The notes: generated by a model not told the origin, from the letters alone. A stretch of DNA of 64,000 nucleotides from Spirosoma foliorum (GCF_014117325.1 NZ_CP059732.1:7195001-7259000); one strand, 5' to 3'. Positions 1-10,613 are shown, counted from the first letter of the stretch. Made by a program: numbers and translations.

Positions 1-1800
<1,800 letters not shown>

Positions 1801-1938
1801 GTGTTTACTTGAAGAGATTGTTCTATTGGTGATTGGTTGGTGGGGTTGGTGACAGACGAAATCAGGGTCTCTCTCTGTGGGGAAAAAGACATACCGATAT
1901 TGATACGTAAGCCGAAAGGCTGGTGTCTGAAGAGTCAC

Positions 1939-2056
1939 TCAGGTTGGTGCTGGTAAGGCGGGTGTTCACCTCTTCCATCTCGAACAGAGCCGTTAAGCCC
2001 CGTACTGCCGATGGTACTGCTGTCACAAGCGGGAGAGTAGGAAGGTGCCACCTGAC
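1939..2056 (+). rRNA. rrf: 5S ribosomal RNA
   Basis: This is a segment of about 118 bases shortly after the 23S gene, with the 5S hallmarks. Its ends pair (TCAGGTTGG with CCACCTGA), loop B/C contains TCTCGAACAGAGCCGTTAAGC, and GGGAGAGTAGGAAGGTGCCA lies near the 3' end. It completes the usual 23S-5S order of a ribosomal RNA operon. Ends are set by the terminal helix and may be off by one or two bases. Confidence 0.95.
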
Positions 2057-2071
2057 TGAAATTAAGAAAAG

Positions 2072-2096
2072 AGCCTGTCCTAACCGACAGGCTTTC
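2072..2096 (+). terminator. Intrinsic terminator of the rRNA operon
   Basis: AGCCTGTC (2072-2079) pairs perfectly with GACAGGCT (2086-2093) across a 6-base loop. A T-rich stretch follows. It starts 15 bases after 5S. Confidence 0.85.
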
Positions 2097-2120
2097 TTGC
2101 GTTTTAACAAACAGTAAAAT

Positions 2121-2160
2121 AAAAAGGGGTCCATTCTCATAAGAAAATGGACCCCTTTTT
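2121..2160. terminator. Bidirectional terminator between rRNA operon and LOG gene
   Basis: A 15-bp perfect stem, AAAAAGGGGTCCATT at 2121-2135 and its complement at 2146-2160, has an A-run on one side and a T-run on the other. It can therefore stop transcription from the rRNA operon (+) and from the LOG gene (-). Confidence 0.85.
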
Positions 2161-2179
2161 ATTTATAAACCTAGAATCG

Positions 2180-2731
2180 TTACAAAGACTCCCAGAAATC
2201 ACTTAGCAGTCGCAAGGCTTCATCAACTGAACTAGCAACAAGCAATAGCTTACGATTTTCGGCTTTCAAGAAGCCATCTGCAACCATACGATCTAGTTGT
2301 TGGAGCATTAGATCATAAAAACCATTAATATTAATGACAACAACTGGCCCATCATAAAGCTTAAGTTGTCGCCAGGCTAAAATCTCGAATAATTCGTCGA
2401 GCGTACCGTAGCCACCAGGAAGTGTAATTACACCTTTTGCCAATTGCACCATTTTAAACTTCCGTTCGTGCATTGTTTCGACAAAATGTATTTCCGTAAG
2501 CGTAGTATGAGCAACCTCAAGGTCGGCTAGGAAATTCGGGATTACGCCCGTTACTTCTCCACTGCCTTGTAAAACAGCGTTAGCGACATTACCCATTAGC
2601 CCAAAGCCACCACCACCGTAAATCAGGCGAATGTTACGAGCGGCCATCTTTTGCCCAAGCTCAATAGCAACTTCGTTATAAATTGGATTGGTGCCAAGGC
2701 TTGATGCACAATAAACAACAATGCTTTGCAT
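2180..2731 (-). CDS. LOG-family (lysine decarboxylase-like) nucleotide phosphoribohydrolase
   Basis: A protein of 183 residues with a Rossmann fold of the LOG/YvdD type. The phosphate-binding motif PGGYGTLDE is present in full, and the glycine-rich GGGGFGLMG lies near residue 40. Family members split nucleoside 5'-monophosphates, such as cytokinin ribotides or purine nucleotides, into base and ribose 5-phosphate. The substrate here is unknown. I chose the ATG at 2731, giving MQSIVVYCASS. A longer reading would need a TTG at 2749 inside a terminator hairpin. It lies downstream of mpl on the same strand. The hairpin between them ends exactly at this start codon, so expression probably depends on read-through or a promoter inside mpl. 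Confidence 0.9.
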   Translation of the reverse strand: MQSIVVYCASSLGTNPIYNEVAIELGQKMAARNIRLIYGGGGFGLMGNVANAVLQGSGEVTGVIPNFLADLEVAHTTLTEIHFVETMHERKFKMVQLAKGVITLPGGYGTLDELFEILAWRQLKLYDGPVVVININGFYDLMLQQLDRMVADGFLKAENRKLLLVASSVDEALRLLSDFWESL

Positions 2732-2756
2732 AAAAAAAGACGGTTTCAAGCCGTCT
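2732..2756 (-). terminator. Terminator hairpin abutting the LOG start codon
   Basis: On the minus strand AGACGG pairs with CCGTCT across a 7-base loop. The stem is followed by a run of seven or eight T and then directly by the ATG at 2731. It sits 10 bases after the mpl stop codon. Confidence 0.75.
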
Positions 2757-2766
2757 GTGATTAGTG

Positions 2767-4140
2767 TTAGTAATGGGTTAATTCGTCTGCTACAGCCTTT
2801 ACATTCATTCCATCGAATGTTCCAGAACTCATCAGCAGAAAAATTTGGTCTTTCTTACCCTGTTTGGTTCGTAGATAATCCTGTAAGGTAGCCGCATCAG
2901 TAAAAACGTGTAAATTCTTATGATCGAACGCGGCTTTAACTTCCTCAGTTGTGATCAGACTTAGATGATTATCAGCTAACGTTTTCGTATCAATAAATAC
3001 CACAGCTTCATCCGCAGCATTCATTGTAGCGTTATATTGATCCAGAAAAGCTTTGTTTAAGCTGCTGAACGTATGGAGCTCAACCATGGCTATTAATTCT
3101 TTGGAAGGATATTGTTGCTTTACAGCTTCCGTTGCTGCTTCAACTTTAGCTGGGGAATGAGCGAAATCACGATACACAATCCGATTACCTGATTCTGCGA
3201 TTTTTTCTAACCTATAGCTTACTCCTTTGAAACTTGGAATAGCTTCGTAAAACTGTTCTTCTGTGATGCCGATACGGTCACAAACAGTCATAGCTCCAGC
3301 AATGTTTTTAAGATTATGTTGGCCAAATAACTGAATAGGTATCTGTTTTCCCTGTTTTGTGATTAGGTAGGTTTGGCCATCAATAACTTTCTCAGGGTGA
3401 GGAAAATACGGGACTTTGGTTATATCATCCCGTTCTTTCTGACCAATAACGTCGAGCATATCATCTGACTCGTCAAAAATCAGTATACCTGCTTTGGGCA
3501 TTGCCTCTGCTAATGACTCAAACTGATCAACATATTCATCCCAGGTCGGATATAAATTAATATGGTCCCAGGCAATACCGCTAATAAGTGCAATATGGGG
3601 CTTGTAATGTAAAAACTTTGGGCGTGAATCAATCGGTGACGATGCATATTCATCGCCTTCAATAATAATCAACGGAGCTGTTGAGGATAACTGAACGGTC
3701 GTGTCAAACCCATCAATTGGATCACCAATCCAGTAATCGAAGATTCGGTTATGGTATTTCAGTGCGTGCAGAATCATGGCTGCAATCGTTGTTTTGCCGT
3801 GACTACCCGCAATAACGATTCGCTGCTTTTCCTGACTTTGCTGATAAATAAATTCGGGATACGAATAAATGGGTAAACCTAATTCGATTGCTTTTGCTAG
3901 TTCTGGATTGTCCTTCCGGGCATGCATGCCAACAATAACGGCATCTAAACCCGTATTGATTTTATCCGGGAACCAACCCATTTCAGCAGGCAGTAAACTA
4001 TACTGTTGCAGTCGCGTTCGCGAAGGTTCATAGATCGTATCGTCGGAGCCAGTAATCGTGTGGCCTTGTTTCTGTAGAGCTAGCGCCAAGTTGTGCATGG
4101 CACTGCCACCCATGGAAATGAAATGAATAGACTGGGGCAT
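2767..4140 (-). CDS. mpl: UDP-N-acetylmuramate:L-alanyl-gamma-D-glutamyl-meso-diaminopimelate ligase
   Basis: A 457-residue cytoplasmic Mur ligase, matching the usual Mpl length. Mpl joins the recycled tripeptide L-Ala-gamma-D-Glu-meso-DAP to UDP-MurNAc with ATP, returning wall peptides to peptidoglycan synthesis. The N-terminal Rossmann domain starts IHFISMGGSAMHNLA. The ATP-binding loop GSHGKTT lies near residue 113. The central domain carries the Mur motif EGDEY, and the C-terminal ligase domain follows. MurC is the main alternative, but the N-terminal sequence and the GSHGKTT context fit Mpl better. Transcription is divergent from the arginine decarboxylase, with a TAnnTTTG promoter box about 30 bases upstream. 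Confidence 0.88.
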   Translation of the reverse strand: MPQSIHFISMGGSAMHNLALALQKQGHTITGSDDTIYEPSRTRLQQYSLLPAEMGWFPDKINTGLDAVIVGMHARKDNPELAKAIELGLPIYSYPEFIYQQSQEKQRIVIAGSHGKTTIAAMILHALKYHNRIFDYWIGDPIDGFDTTVQLSSTAPLIIIEGDEYASSPIDSRPKFLHYKPHIALISGIAWDHINLYPTWDEYVDQFESLAEAMPKAGILIFDESDDMLDVIGQKERDDITKVPYFPHPEKVIDGQTYLITKQGKQIPIQLFGQHNLKNIAGAMTVCDRIGITEEQFYEAIPSFKGVSYRLEKIAESGNRIVYRDFAHSPAKVEAATEAVKQQYPSKELIAMVELHTFSSLNKAFLDQYNATMNAADEAVVFIDTKTLADNHLSLITTEEVKAAFDHKNLHVFTDAATLQDYLRTKQGKKDQIFLLMSSGTFDGMNVKAVADELTHY

Positions 4141-4166
4141 TCGATAAATCAGTCAATGTCGATGGG

Positions 4167-4174
4167 CAAAAGTA
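4167..4174 (-). promoter_or_regulatory. Bacteroidota-type -7 box upstream of mpl
   Basis: On the minus strand this reads TACTTTTG, an exact TAnnTTTG box, 26 bases before the mpl ATG. I see no convincing TTTG at the -33 position. The rest of the divergent 4141-4418 spacer shows a TATTTTTTTG stretch that may serve the + strand gene, plus CGGACCGCCGGA at 4379-4390, a partial match to the GC module described elsewhere. Confidence 0.5.
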
Positions 4175-4418
4175 CGTCTTCTTTTTGGTTTGCCCGATGA
4201 ACTTAAACAGTGGGCCGATTTTGTATGTTTTGAAACTGTTAAATTTCTACGATTTCCGAATCAAACTGCCTACTTTTTCGTTGACTAGCTTGCGAATAGA
4301 CTTTACTTGGAAAGCCGGATTTTCGGGGCCAAATTCGCGCCTATTTTTTTGTTAACCAGAACCGCAACAGCGGAAAACCGGACCGCCGGATCACTCATTT
4401 TACGCGCTAACCGTAGGG

Positions 4419-5903
4419 ATGAAGACATACTATGATCTGATTGACCAGACGTTTGAATTTCCAACACGGGAATTCAACGTCGAGAACAACGAACTGATGT
4501 TCAATAATGTCCCATTAATGGACATTGTCAAGGAGTACGGTACGCCCTTGAAATTGACGTATTTACCAAAAATTACGGAGCATATTGAACATGCCAAATT
4601 GCTGTTCAAGAATGCAATGAAACGGTATAACTACAAGGGTAACTATACGTATTGCTATTGTACGAAATCGTCCCATTTCCGGTTTGTACTCGATGAAGTG
4701 CTTAAGAACAATGTGCACCTCGAAACTTCATCAGCTTACGATATTCCCATTATTCGGGAATTGGTTAAGATGGATAAGATTTCAAAAAGTACATATATTG
4801 TTTGCAATGGGTATAAACGACCCTTGTATACCCAATATATTAGTGAGTTAATCAATGAAGGATTTACCAACTGTATTCCAGTACTTGATAACCTCAAAGA
4901 AATTGAAGCTTATGAGAACTCAGTAACTGCTGATACAGTCAATTTCGGTATTCGAATTGCTACAGACGAAGAGCCGAATTTCGCATTCTATACGTCTCGT
5001 CTTGGGATTCGCTATAGCGATGTGAATGAACTATATCGCAACAAAATCCAGCCAAATGAGAAGTTTAAGCTGAAAATGCTTCACTTCTTTATTAACACTG
5101 GTATTAAGGACAGCGCCTATTACTGGAGTGAGTTGAGCCGGTTTATGTACAAATACTGCGAACTGCGGAAAATGTGCCCGGATCTTGATTCGATCGATAT
5201 TGGTGGTGGTATGCCGATTCAAACGTCGTTCCAGTTCACCTACGACTACCAGGCCATGATCGATCAGATCGTGGAGAGTATTCAGTGGATTTGCAACAAG
5301 AACAACGTACCAGTACCGCATATCTTTACTGAGTTTGGTTCATACACAGTTGGCGAAAGTGGTGCTGTAATTTATAAAGTGATTGATCAGAAGCTACAGA
5401 ACGACAAAGAGCTGTGGTATATGATTGATGGCTCTTTTATTACGCAACTACCTGATTCGTGGGGTTTGGGGCAGAAATACATTATGTTGTCGGTGAATAA
5501 CTGGGAAAACCCTTATCAGAAGGTAAATCTGGGCGGACTAACCTGCGATTCGCACGATTTTTATAATACTGAGGCTCACAGTGCCGACTTGTACCTGCCG
5601 ATTTTCGATCAGGATACGGAAGATCAGTATATCGGGCTATTTCATACCGGAGCTTATCAGGAATCATTGGGTGGCTACGGTGGTATCCAGCATTGCCTGA
5701 TTCCGGCCCCACAGCACGTTATTGTTGATAAGGATGAGGAAGGTAACCTCCGGACTCGTTTGTTCGCTCCTGAGCAAAATAGCGAGGTTATGCTGAAGAT
5801 TCTGGGCTATGGTGGTGCTGAACCCGGTATGACTGAATTAGAGGCTACAGAAGCCGCTGAAGAGCGCGAAGAGGAAGCAGAACTGTTGAAGGAGGAAAAT
5901 TAG
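4419..5903 (+). CDS. speA: Biosynthetic arginine decarboxylase (PLP-dependent)
   Basis: A 494-residue fold-type III PLP decarboxylase converting arginine to agmatine for polyamine synthesis. Recognisable features are the PLP-lysine region YCYCTKSSHF near residue 83, the glycine-rich phosphate-binding stretch SIDIGGGMPIQT near residue 261, and conserved blocks DGSFITQLPDSWG and CDSHDFY in the C-terminal half. The shorter length, compared with about 650 residues for E. coli SpeA, is the form usual in Bacteroidota. The acidic tail EAAEEREEEAELL is low complexity. The ATG at 4419 begins the conserved N-terminus MKTYYDLIDQ. It may be co-transcribed with the small lipoprotein 87 bases downstream. 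Diaminopimelate or ornithine decarboxylase would be alternatives, but the overall pattern fits arginine decarboxylase. Confidence 0.85.
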   Translation: MKTYYDLIDQTFEFPTREFNVENNELMFNNVPLMDIVKEYGTPLKLTYLPKITEHIEHAKLLFKNAMKRYNYKGNYTYCYCTKSSHFRFVLDEVLKNNVHLETSSAYDIPIIRELVKMDKISKSTYIVCNGYKRPLYTQYISELINEGFTNCIPVLDNLKEIEAYENSVTADTVNFGIRIATDEEPNFAFYTSRLGIRYSDVNELYRNKIQPNEKFKLKMLHFFINTGIKDSAYYWSELSRFMYKYCELRKMCPDLDSIDIGGGMPIQTSFQFTYDYQAMIDQIVESIQWICNKNNVPVPHIFTEFGSYTVGESGAVIYKVIDQKLQNDKELWYMIDGSFITQLPDSWGLGQKYIMLSVNNWENPYQKVNLGGLTCDSHDFYNTEAHSADLYLPIFDQDTEDQYIGLFHTGAYQESLGGYGGIQHCLIPAPQHVIVDKDEEGNLRTRLFAPEQNSEVMLKILGYGGAEPGMTELEATEAAEEREEEAELLKEEN

Positions 5904-5990
5904 TCCCGATAAATCGTTAACTGTACAGGTTTTGGCACTATTTTCGTTTAATTATCTGGGTGTTAACGAGACAAACGGACGAACAACTTC

Positions 5991-6119
5991 ATGAAAAAGC
6001 TACTGATTCTTGGGACTGTATTAGCTACCCTCTCACTTGGAGCCTGCTCCCGTAAGGCAAATTGTCCTGCCTATGGCAGTGTGCAGACGAAGCCCGCGCC
6101 AACGCAGGTACGAGCGTAA
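5991..6119 (+). CDS. Small lipoprotein, 42 residues
   Basis: The reading frame MKKLLILGTVLATLSLGACS has a lysine start, a hydrophobic core and a lipobox LGAC with the lipid-modified cysteine at residue 19. The mature part is only about 24 residues, starting CSRKANCPAYG and ending TQVRA. Short lipoproteins with a CPAYG motif are common in this phylum and have no known function. A perfect bidirectional terminator starts 18 bases after the stop. The gene is too short for many gene callers but has a clear signal peptide, plausible codons and its own terminator. Confidence 0.78.
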   Translation: MKKLLILGTVLATLSLGACSRKANCPAYGSVQTKPAPTQVRA

Positions 6120-6137
6120 GAAAACGTTTTATTAGCC

Positions 6138-6183
6138 AATAGAAAAGCCCGACTTATTCATGAATAAGTCGGGCTTTTCTATT
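6138..6183. terminator. Perfect 46-base palindromic bidirectional terminator
   Basis: A 23-bp arm starting AATAGAAAAGCCCGACTTAT meets its exact complement with no loop. T-tracts lie on both sides. It separates the convergent small lipoprotein (+) and gmhB-like gene (-). Confidence 0.9.
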
Positions 6184-6196
6184 AGTATCACAAAGA

Positions 6197-6718
6197 TTAG
6201 GCGGCATATTCCAGAACAAATCGGGAAGCTTCGAGCAGGCTGGTTGCGTAGCCATCGCATTCTGATGAATGCTCTGGATCGTGGGCAATGCGCACTGTTC
6301 GAACGCCAACGCGTTTACCAGCCTGCATATCGCGCAGCGCATCACCAATCATCCACGAACCATCTGGCGCGATGTTGTATTTAGCCATCGCCTTTTCGAG
6401 CAGTAACGAACCGGGTTTACGAGTAAGTGATTCGCTGTCGTATTTGGGATGATGCGGGCAATAATAAATATCATCAATGAGTTTACCACATTGATCCTGC
6501 AGGTAGTTATAACAGAGCATGACATCATCTCGCGTGTAGAGCCCCTTGGCAATACCTGCCTGGTTTGTGATGACAATCAGCAAATAACCTGCATCTTTTA
6601 ATAAACGCAATGCTTCCGGTACTCCATCAGGAATGATAAAATCCTCAACGCGATAGACGTAGTCCGTTCGATCTTCGTTTAAAACACCGTCGCGGTCCAG
6701 AAAAATACATTTGTTCAT
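6197..6718 (-). CDS. gmhB: HAD-family phosphatase, GmhB/HisB-N type (probable D-glycero-D-manno-heptose-1,7-bisphosphate 7-phosphatase)
   Basis: A 173-residue HAD phosphatase. Motif I is FLDRDGVLNED near residues 6-16, motif II ITNQAGIAKG near residue 51, and the motif III/IV region is RKPG...MIGDALRDMQAG. In the family it removes the 7-phosphate of heptose bisphosphate for LPS inner core or S-layer sugar precursors. The zinc loop is incomplete. CPHHP supplies the first Cys and His, but the usual downstream CxC pair is absent and the loop is shortened to CPHHPKYDSESLTRKPG. Substrate assignment is therefore less certain, and histidinol-phosphate or another sugar phosphate is possible. It is the last gene on the minus strand before a convergent terminator. 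Confidence 0.75.
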   Translation of the reverse strand: MNKCIFLDRDGVLNEDRTDYVYRVEDFIIPDGVPEALRLLKDAGYLLIVITNQAGIAKGLYTRDDVMLCYNYLQDQCGKLIDDIYYCPHHPKYDSESLTRKPGSLLLEKAMAKYNIAPDGSWMIGDALRDMQAGKRVGVRTVRIAHDPEHSSECDGYATSLLEASRFVLEYAA

Positions 6719-6739
6719 TGATGATAGAAAATGATAGTC

Positions 6740-6781
6740 GGCAATAATACAATTATTCGATCAAATAATTGTATTATTGCC
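6740..6781. repeat. AT-rich 18-bp inverted repeat between valS and gmhB
   Basis: GGCAATAATACAATTATT (6740-6757) is exactly complementary to 6764-6781 across a 6-base loop. There is no T-run after it in either direction. It may be a weak terminator or mRNA-stabilising hairpin, or one of the interspersed inverted repeats. Confidence 0.7.
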
Positions 6782-6862
6782 TTATAAGTTATTGTTAATA
6801 TTTCCTGAATGGCTAAAATATGGTCATAATCAGGAAGTAAACGGGAGAAAAGCTATTAATAG

Positions 6863-9523
6863 CTAAGCCCCTAAATCTTTAAGTCGCTGTTCTAATGCCT
6901 GAATTTTAGATTCGGCATCGGCTAGTTTCTGACGCTCGCGCTCAATTACCTCAGGTTTGGCATTGGCTACAAACTTCTCGTTCGATAGTTTTTTTAGTAC
7001 TGAATCGCGGAAGCCGATGTTGTACTCTAATTCTTTACGAGTAGTGGCAATTTCCAGCTCAACATCGATCTCGCCCGCCAGATTAATAAAGAACTCATCG
7101 CTTTTGATCAGGAACGAAACACCCAGTGACGATTCGTTTTCGACCTTCTCGCTGATATAGCTGATGTTCGAAACATTAGCCATTTTCTGAATTAGCGATT
7201 CCAATGCCTCAAAGCGACTAGATGAAGCTGTTTTAATTGCCAGTGGAAGCTCGGTTTTTGGCGAAATCTGCTTCGAGTTCCGAATGTTCCGAACATTGGA
7301 AATGATATCGAATAGTGTCTCAAAATCGGTCAGAATTTGCGAGTCAACAGCTCCGGCTTTAGGGAAAGGCGCTATACAAATGCTATCCCCTTCTTTCCGA
7401 TCACGAATATCCTGCCAGATTTCTTCGGTGATAAACGGCATGAATGGATGCGCTAACCTCATTAGTCGCTCGAAGAAATTAATGGTGGCTTCGTAGGTAA
7501 CGCGGTCAATTGGTTGGGGCGTACCAGTCGAAGCATCAAAAGCAGGTTTAATCAGCTCCAGATACTGTGAACAGAAATCATCCCAGATCAGCTTGTAAAC
7601 AGACTGTAAGGCATCCGAGATACGGAACTTGCTGAAATCATCTTCAATTTGGATCAGCGTTGCGTTCAGTTTTGATTCAAACCAGTTAATGGCCGATTGA
7701 TTGGGCGCGCCATCAATCGATTCATTAACCGTCCAGCCCTTTACCAAGCGGAACGCATTCCAGACTTTATTGCTGAAGTTACGGCCCTGTTCCACCAATT
7801 TTTCGTCGAACATGAGGTCATTACCAGCTGCTGAACTGAATAGCATACCAGTCCGAACCCCATCGGCACCATACTTTTCAATTAGGTCGAGTGGGTCGGG
7901 CGAGTTACCTAACGATTTAGACATTTTACGACCTAACTTATCGCGGACAATACCTGTCAGGTAAACGTTTTTGAAGGGCGCTTCTCCCCGGTATTCATAG
8001 CCAGCGATAATCATCCGGGCAACCCAGAAAAACAGGATTTCGGGTGCGGTAACCAGATCGTTCGTTGGATAATAATAATTGATATCGGCGTTGTTGGGGT
8101 CTTTCAGTCCGTCAAATACCGAAATCGGCCAAAGCCACGACGAGAACCAGGTATCCAGAACGTCTTCGTCCTGGGTCAGATCGGCTTCGGTCATGGCAAA
8201 AAGCAGCATTTCGTGCTGTACTTTTTCCAGGGCTTCGTGTTTGTTTTTAGCCACGATAACCGTTCCATCCTGCATATAAAACGCCGGAATCCGTTGTCCC
8301 CACCACAATTGCCGACTGATACACCAATCATGTACATTCTCCATCCAGGATCGGTACATGTTCTTAAACTTGGGTGGAACGAGTTGAATGGTATCGTCCA
8401 TGACGTTCTTGAGCGCTGGTTTCGACAGCTCGTCCATTTTCAGGAACCACTGCAACGAAAGTTTAGGCTCAATAACAGCACCTGTTCGCTCCGATGTGCC
8501 AACGTTCGATTTATAATCTTCTGTTTTTACCAGATTACCTGATTCTTCCAGCAACTTGATGATCGCCTTCCGAGCCGCAAATCGATCCATTCCGACCAGA
8601 ATCTGTGCTTTCTCATTCAGCGTGCCATCATCGTTCAGCGTATCCAGAACGGGCAGGTTGTGCTTAATGCCTAAAGCGTAGTCATTCGGATCGTGAGCTG
8701 GGGTAACTTTTAGGCCGCCCGTTCCGAAATCCATCGTTACGTACTCATCTGTTATGATGGGGATTTCGCGATTAATGAGCGGAATGATGGCTTTTTTACC
8801 ATGCAGATGTGTGTACCGCTCATCGTTTGGATTGACCGCAATAGCTGCATCAGCCATAATTGTTTCTGGCCGAACCGTAGCAATCGTGATGTAATCTTTC
8901 CCTTCGCTCCCAGCTATTTCGTACTGAATGTAAACCAGCTTTTGCTGAATTTCTTTCGTGATAACTTCTTCGTCAGAAACGGCCGTTTTGCCTTGTGGGT
9001 CCCAGTTCACCATGCGAACACCCCGATAAATCTGGCCTTTGTTGTAGAGGTCAACAAACACGTCGATCACCGAATCGTGAAGAGACGGTTCCATGGTAAA
9101 ACGAGTACGATCCCAATCGCAGGATGCACCGAGTTTGCGGAGTTGCTGCAGAATGATACCACCATATTTGTGGGTCCACTCCCAGGCATATTCCAGAAAT
9201 TCATCACGAGTCAGCTCCTTTTTACTGATGCCTCTTTCTTTCAGCATAGCCACCACTTTCGCTTCGGTAGCGATGCTGGCATGGTCGGTGCCGGGTACCC
9301 AACAAGCATTCTTCCCTTCCATACGCGCTTTACGAACCAGCACGTCCTGGATGGTATTGTTGAGCATGTGGCCCATATGCAGTACGCCCGTTACATTCGG
9401 AGGTGGGATGACGACCGTGTAAGGCTCTCGTTCATCGGGTGTAGACTTGAAAAATTGGTTATCAAGCCAATATTGATACCATTTTTCTTCAATCTCCTGG
9501 GGGGCGTATGTCTTTGAAATCAT
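6863..9523 (-). CDS. valS: Valyl-tRNA synthetase
   Basis: An 886-residue class I aminoacyl-tRNA synthetase charging tRNA-Val. The HIGH-type motif is HMGH at residues 49-52, preceded by PPPNVTGVL. The KMSKS loop [10 protein letters not shown] lies near residue 533. The editing (CP1) domain lies between them, with CISRQLWWGQRIPA downstream of it. The anticodon-binding domain is followed by the C-terminal coiled coil (ERERQKLADAESKIQALEQR) expected of ValS. Length is normal. The gene is read divergently from the DUF72 gene. In most of it the antisense frames are open as well, but these are shadows. Confidence 0.97.
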   Translation of the reverse strand: MISKTYAPQEIEEKWYQYWLDNQFFKSTPDEREPYTVVIPPPNVTGVLHMGHMLNNTIQDVLVRKARMEGKNACWVPGTDHASIATEAKVVAMLKERGISKKELTRDEFLEYAWEWTHKYGGIILQQLRKLGASCDWDRTRFTMEPSLHDSVIDVFVDLYNKGQIYRGVRMVNWDPQGKTAVSDEEVITKEIQQKLVYIQYEIAGSEGKDYITIATVRPETIMADAAIAVNPNDERYTHLHGKKAIIPLINREIPIITDEYVTMDFGTGGLKVTPAHDPNDYALGIKHNLPVLDTLNDDGTLNEKAQILVGMDRFAARKAIIKLLEESGNLVKTEDYKSNVGTSERTGAVIEPKLSLQWFLKMDELSKPALKNVMDDTIQLVPPKFKNMYRSWMENVHDWCISRQLWWGQRIPAFYMQDGTVIVAKNKHEALEKVQHEMLLFAMTEADLTQDEDVLDTWFSSWLWPISVFDGLKDPNNADINYYYPTNDLVTAPEILFFWVARMIIAGYEYRGEAPFKNVYLTGIVRDKLGRKMSKSLGNSPDPLDLIEKYGADGVRTGMLFSSAAGNDLMFDEKLVEQGRNFSNKVWNAFRLVKGWTVNESIDGAPNQSAINWFESKLNATLIQIEDDFSKFRISDALQSVYKLIWDDFCSQYLELIKPAFDASTGTPQPIDRVTYEATINFFERLMRLAHPFMPFITEEIWQDIRDRKEGDSICIAPFPKAGAVDSQILTDFETLFDIISNVRNIRNSKQISPKTELPLAIKTASSSRFEALESLIQKMANVSNISYISEKVENESSLGVSFLIKSDEFFINLAGEIDVELEIATTRKELEYNIGFRDSVLKKLSNEKFVANAKPEVIERERQKLADAESKIQALEQRLKDLGA

Positions 9524-9687
9524 AATCTATGAAAACCCTATAGCGTTCTACTACTATGAACAAAATCCATACAGTAAATAGCGACTTGGGAGTTATGGAT
9601 AAAAGACAAAATTAGTTAAATTGGATAGGGGGAAAAAACGAAAGCGGGTCTTTGCCAGTTTTATCGCTACACTTCTCCGACATAGGT

Positions 9688-10599
9688 ATGGAATTTGGAA
9701 AAATACAGAACCCTGATGCCGTAAATTTTACCCTGCCTCCCGGTTCGGCGTTCAACGCACGGATATGGGCCGCCGTTGAACCAACGCATCGGCCTATAAT
9801 CTCTATTGGTGGACCCATTTGGGCTAACAAAGACTATGTCGGCAAGGTATATCCGTCGAATGCCAAAGAGCGCGATTTTCTGCATTATTACACGCGTCAG
9901 TTCAATACAATCGAGCTAAACCTAACGCATTATCAAATTCCGACAGCGGGAATGATCGAGCGTTGGAAAGCCGAAGCTGCGCCGGGGTTTACTTATTGCC
10001 CCAAATTTCCGCAGATTATCAGTCATGAACGACAATTGATTGCTACAGAGGGGATTACTGAAGAATTTATCAATGCCGTTTTGAATCTGGAAGAATTTCT
10101 GGGAATGACATTTTTACAACTACCCCCCAATTTCGCACCCGACAAATGGCCTATTCTGGAAACCTACCTAAAAAGCCTGCCCGATGAATTAGACGTAGCC
10201 GTTGAGTTTCGACACCCGGATTGGTTCAGTAAGGCAACGGTCTGGCAACAGACGCTCGAACGATTACATTTGCTACGTCGGCATGTCGTCATTACCGATG
10301 TAGCTGGTCGGCGTGATGTCTTGCACATGGGTTTAAGCAGTCCTGTACTGACACTACGATTCATCGCCAACGAAGGCCACCCCACAGATTATACCCGCAC
10401 CGATGCCTGGATTCAACGACTGAAAACCTGGTTTGAAAAGGGTCTGCAAACGGCGTACTTATTTATCCATGGCGGAGGTGATAACGACACCGCTCCCGAA
10501 CTGATTCTGTACTGGATTCGCGAATTGAATAAACACTGCGGTCTGAATCTCCGCGAGCCAGTCTTGCAACCCAAAGTTGTACAAGGGAGTTTGTTTTGA
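9688..10599 (+). CDS. DUF72 (YecE-like) family protein
   Basis: A 303-residue soluble protein of the DUF72 family, which adopts a TIM-barrel-like fold and has no established function. Typical family blocks are the region around FLHYYTRQFNTIELNLTHY, the segment GFTYCPKFPQIISHER, the block VAVEFRHPDWF, and LFIHGGGDNDTAPEL near the end. I chose the ATG at 9688 (MEFGKIQNPD). The frame extends upstream only to a TTG at 9652, and such extensions are not supported elsewhere in this window. The DUF433 gene starts 14 bases after its stop codon, so the two may share a transcript by chance. Confidence 0.85.
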   Translation: MEFGKIQNPDAVNFTLPPGSAFNARIWAAVEPTHRPIISIGGPIWANKDYVGKVYPSNAKERDFLHYYTRQFNTIELNLTHYQIPTAGMIERWKAEAAPGFTYCPKFPQIISHERQLIATEGITEEFINAVLNLEEFLGMTFLQLPPNFAPDKWPILETYLKSLPDELDVAVEFRHPDWFSKATVWQQTLERLHLLRRHVVITDVAGRRDVLHMGLSSPVLTLRFIANEGHPTDYTRTDAWIQRLKTWFEKGLQTAYLFIHGGGDNDTAPELILYWIRELNKHCGLNLREPVLQPKVVQGSLF

Positions 10600-10613
10600 T
10601 TAATATTGTAGCA

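Noticed and set aside
1801..1938. tRNA in the 23S-5S spacer
   Set aside because: No cloverleaf or anticodon stem could be formed from the spacer by eye.
8801..9517. A 238-codon open frame antisense to valS
   Set aside because: It is a shadow of valS codon structure. The sense strand has complete synthetase motifs and the antisense product has no recognisable feature.
9652..9687. Longer N-termini from TTG or GTG codons for many genes (also 2749, 15070, 16078, 18512, 23928, 29775, 29943, 37409, 41460, 43445)
   Set aside because: In each case the extension lacks family similarity and often translates a repeat or hairpin. An ATG further in gives the normal protein start.
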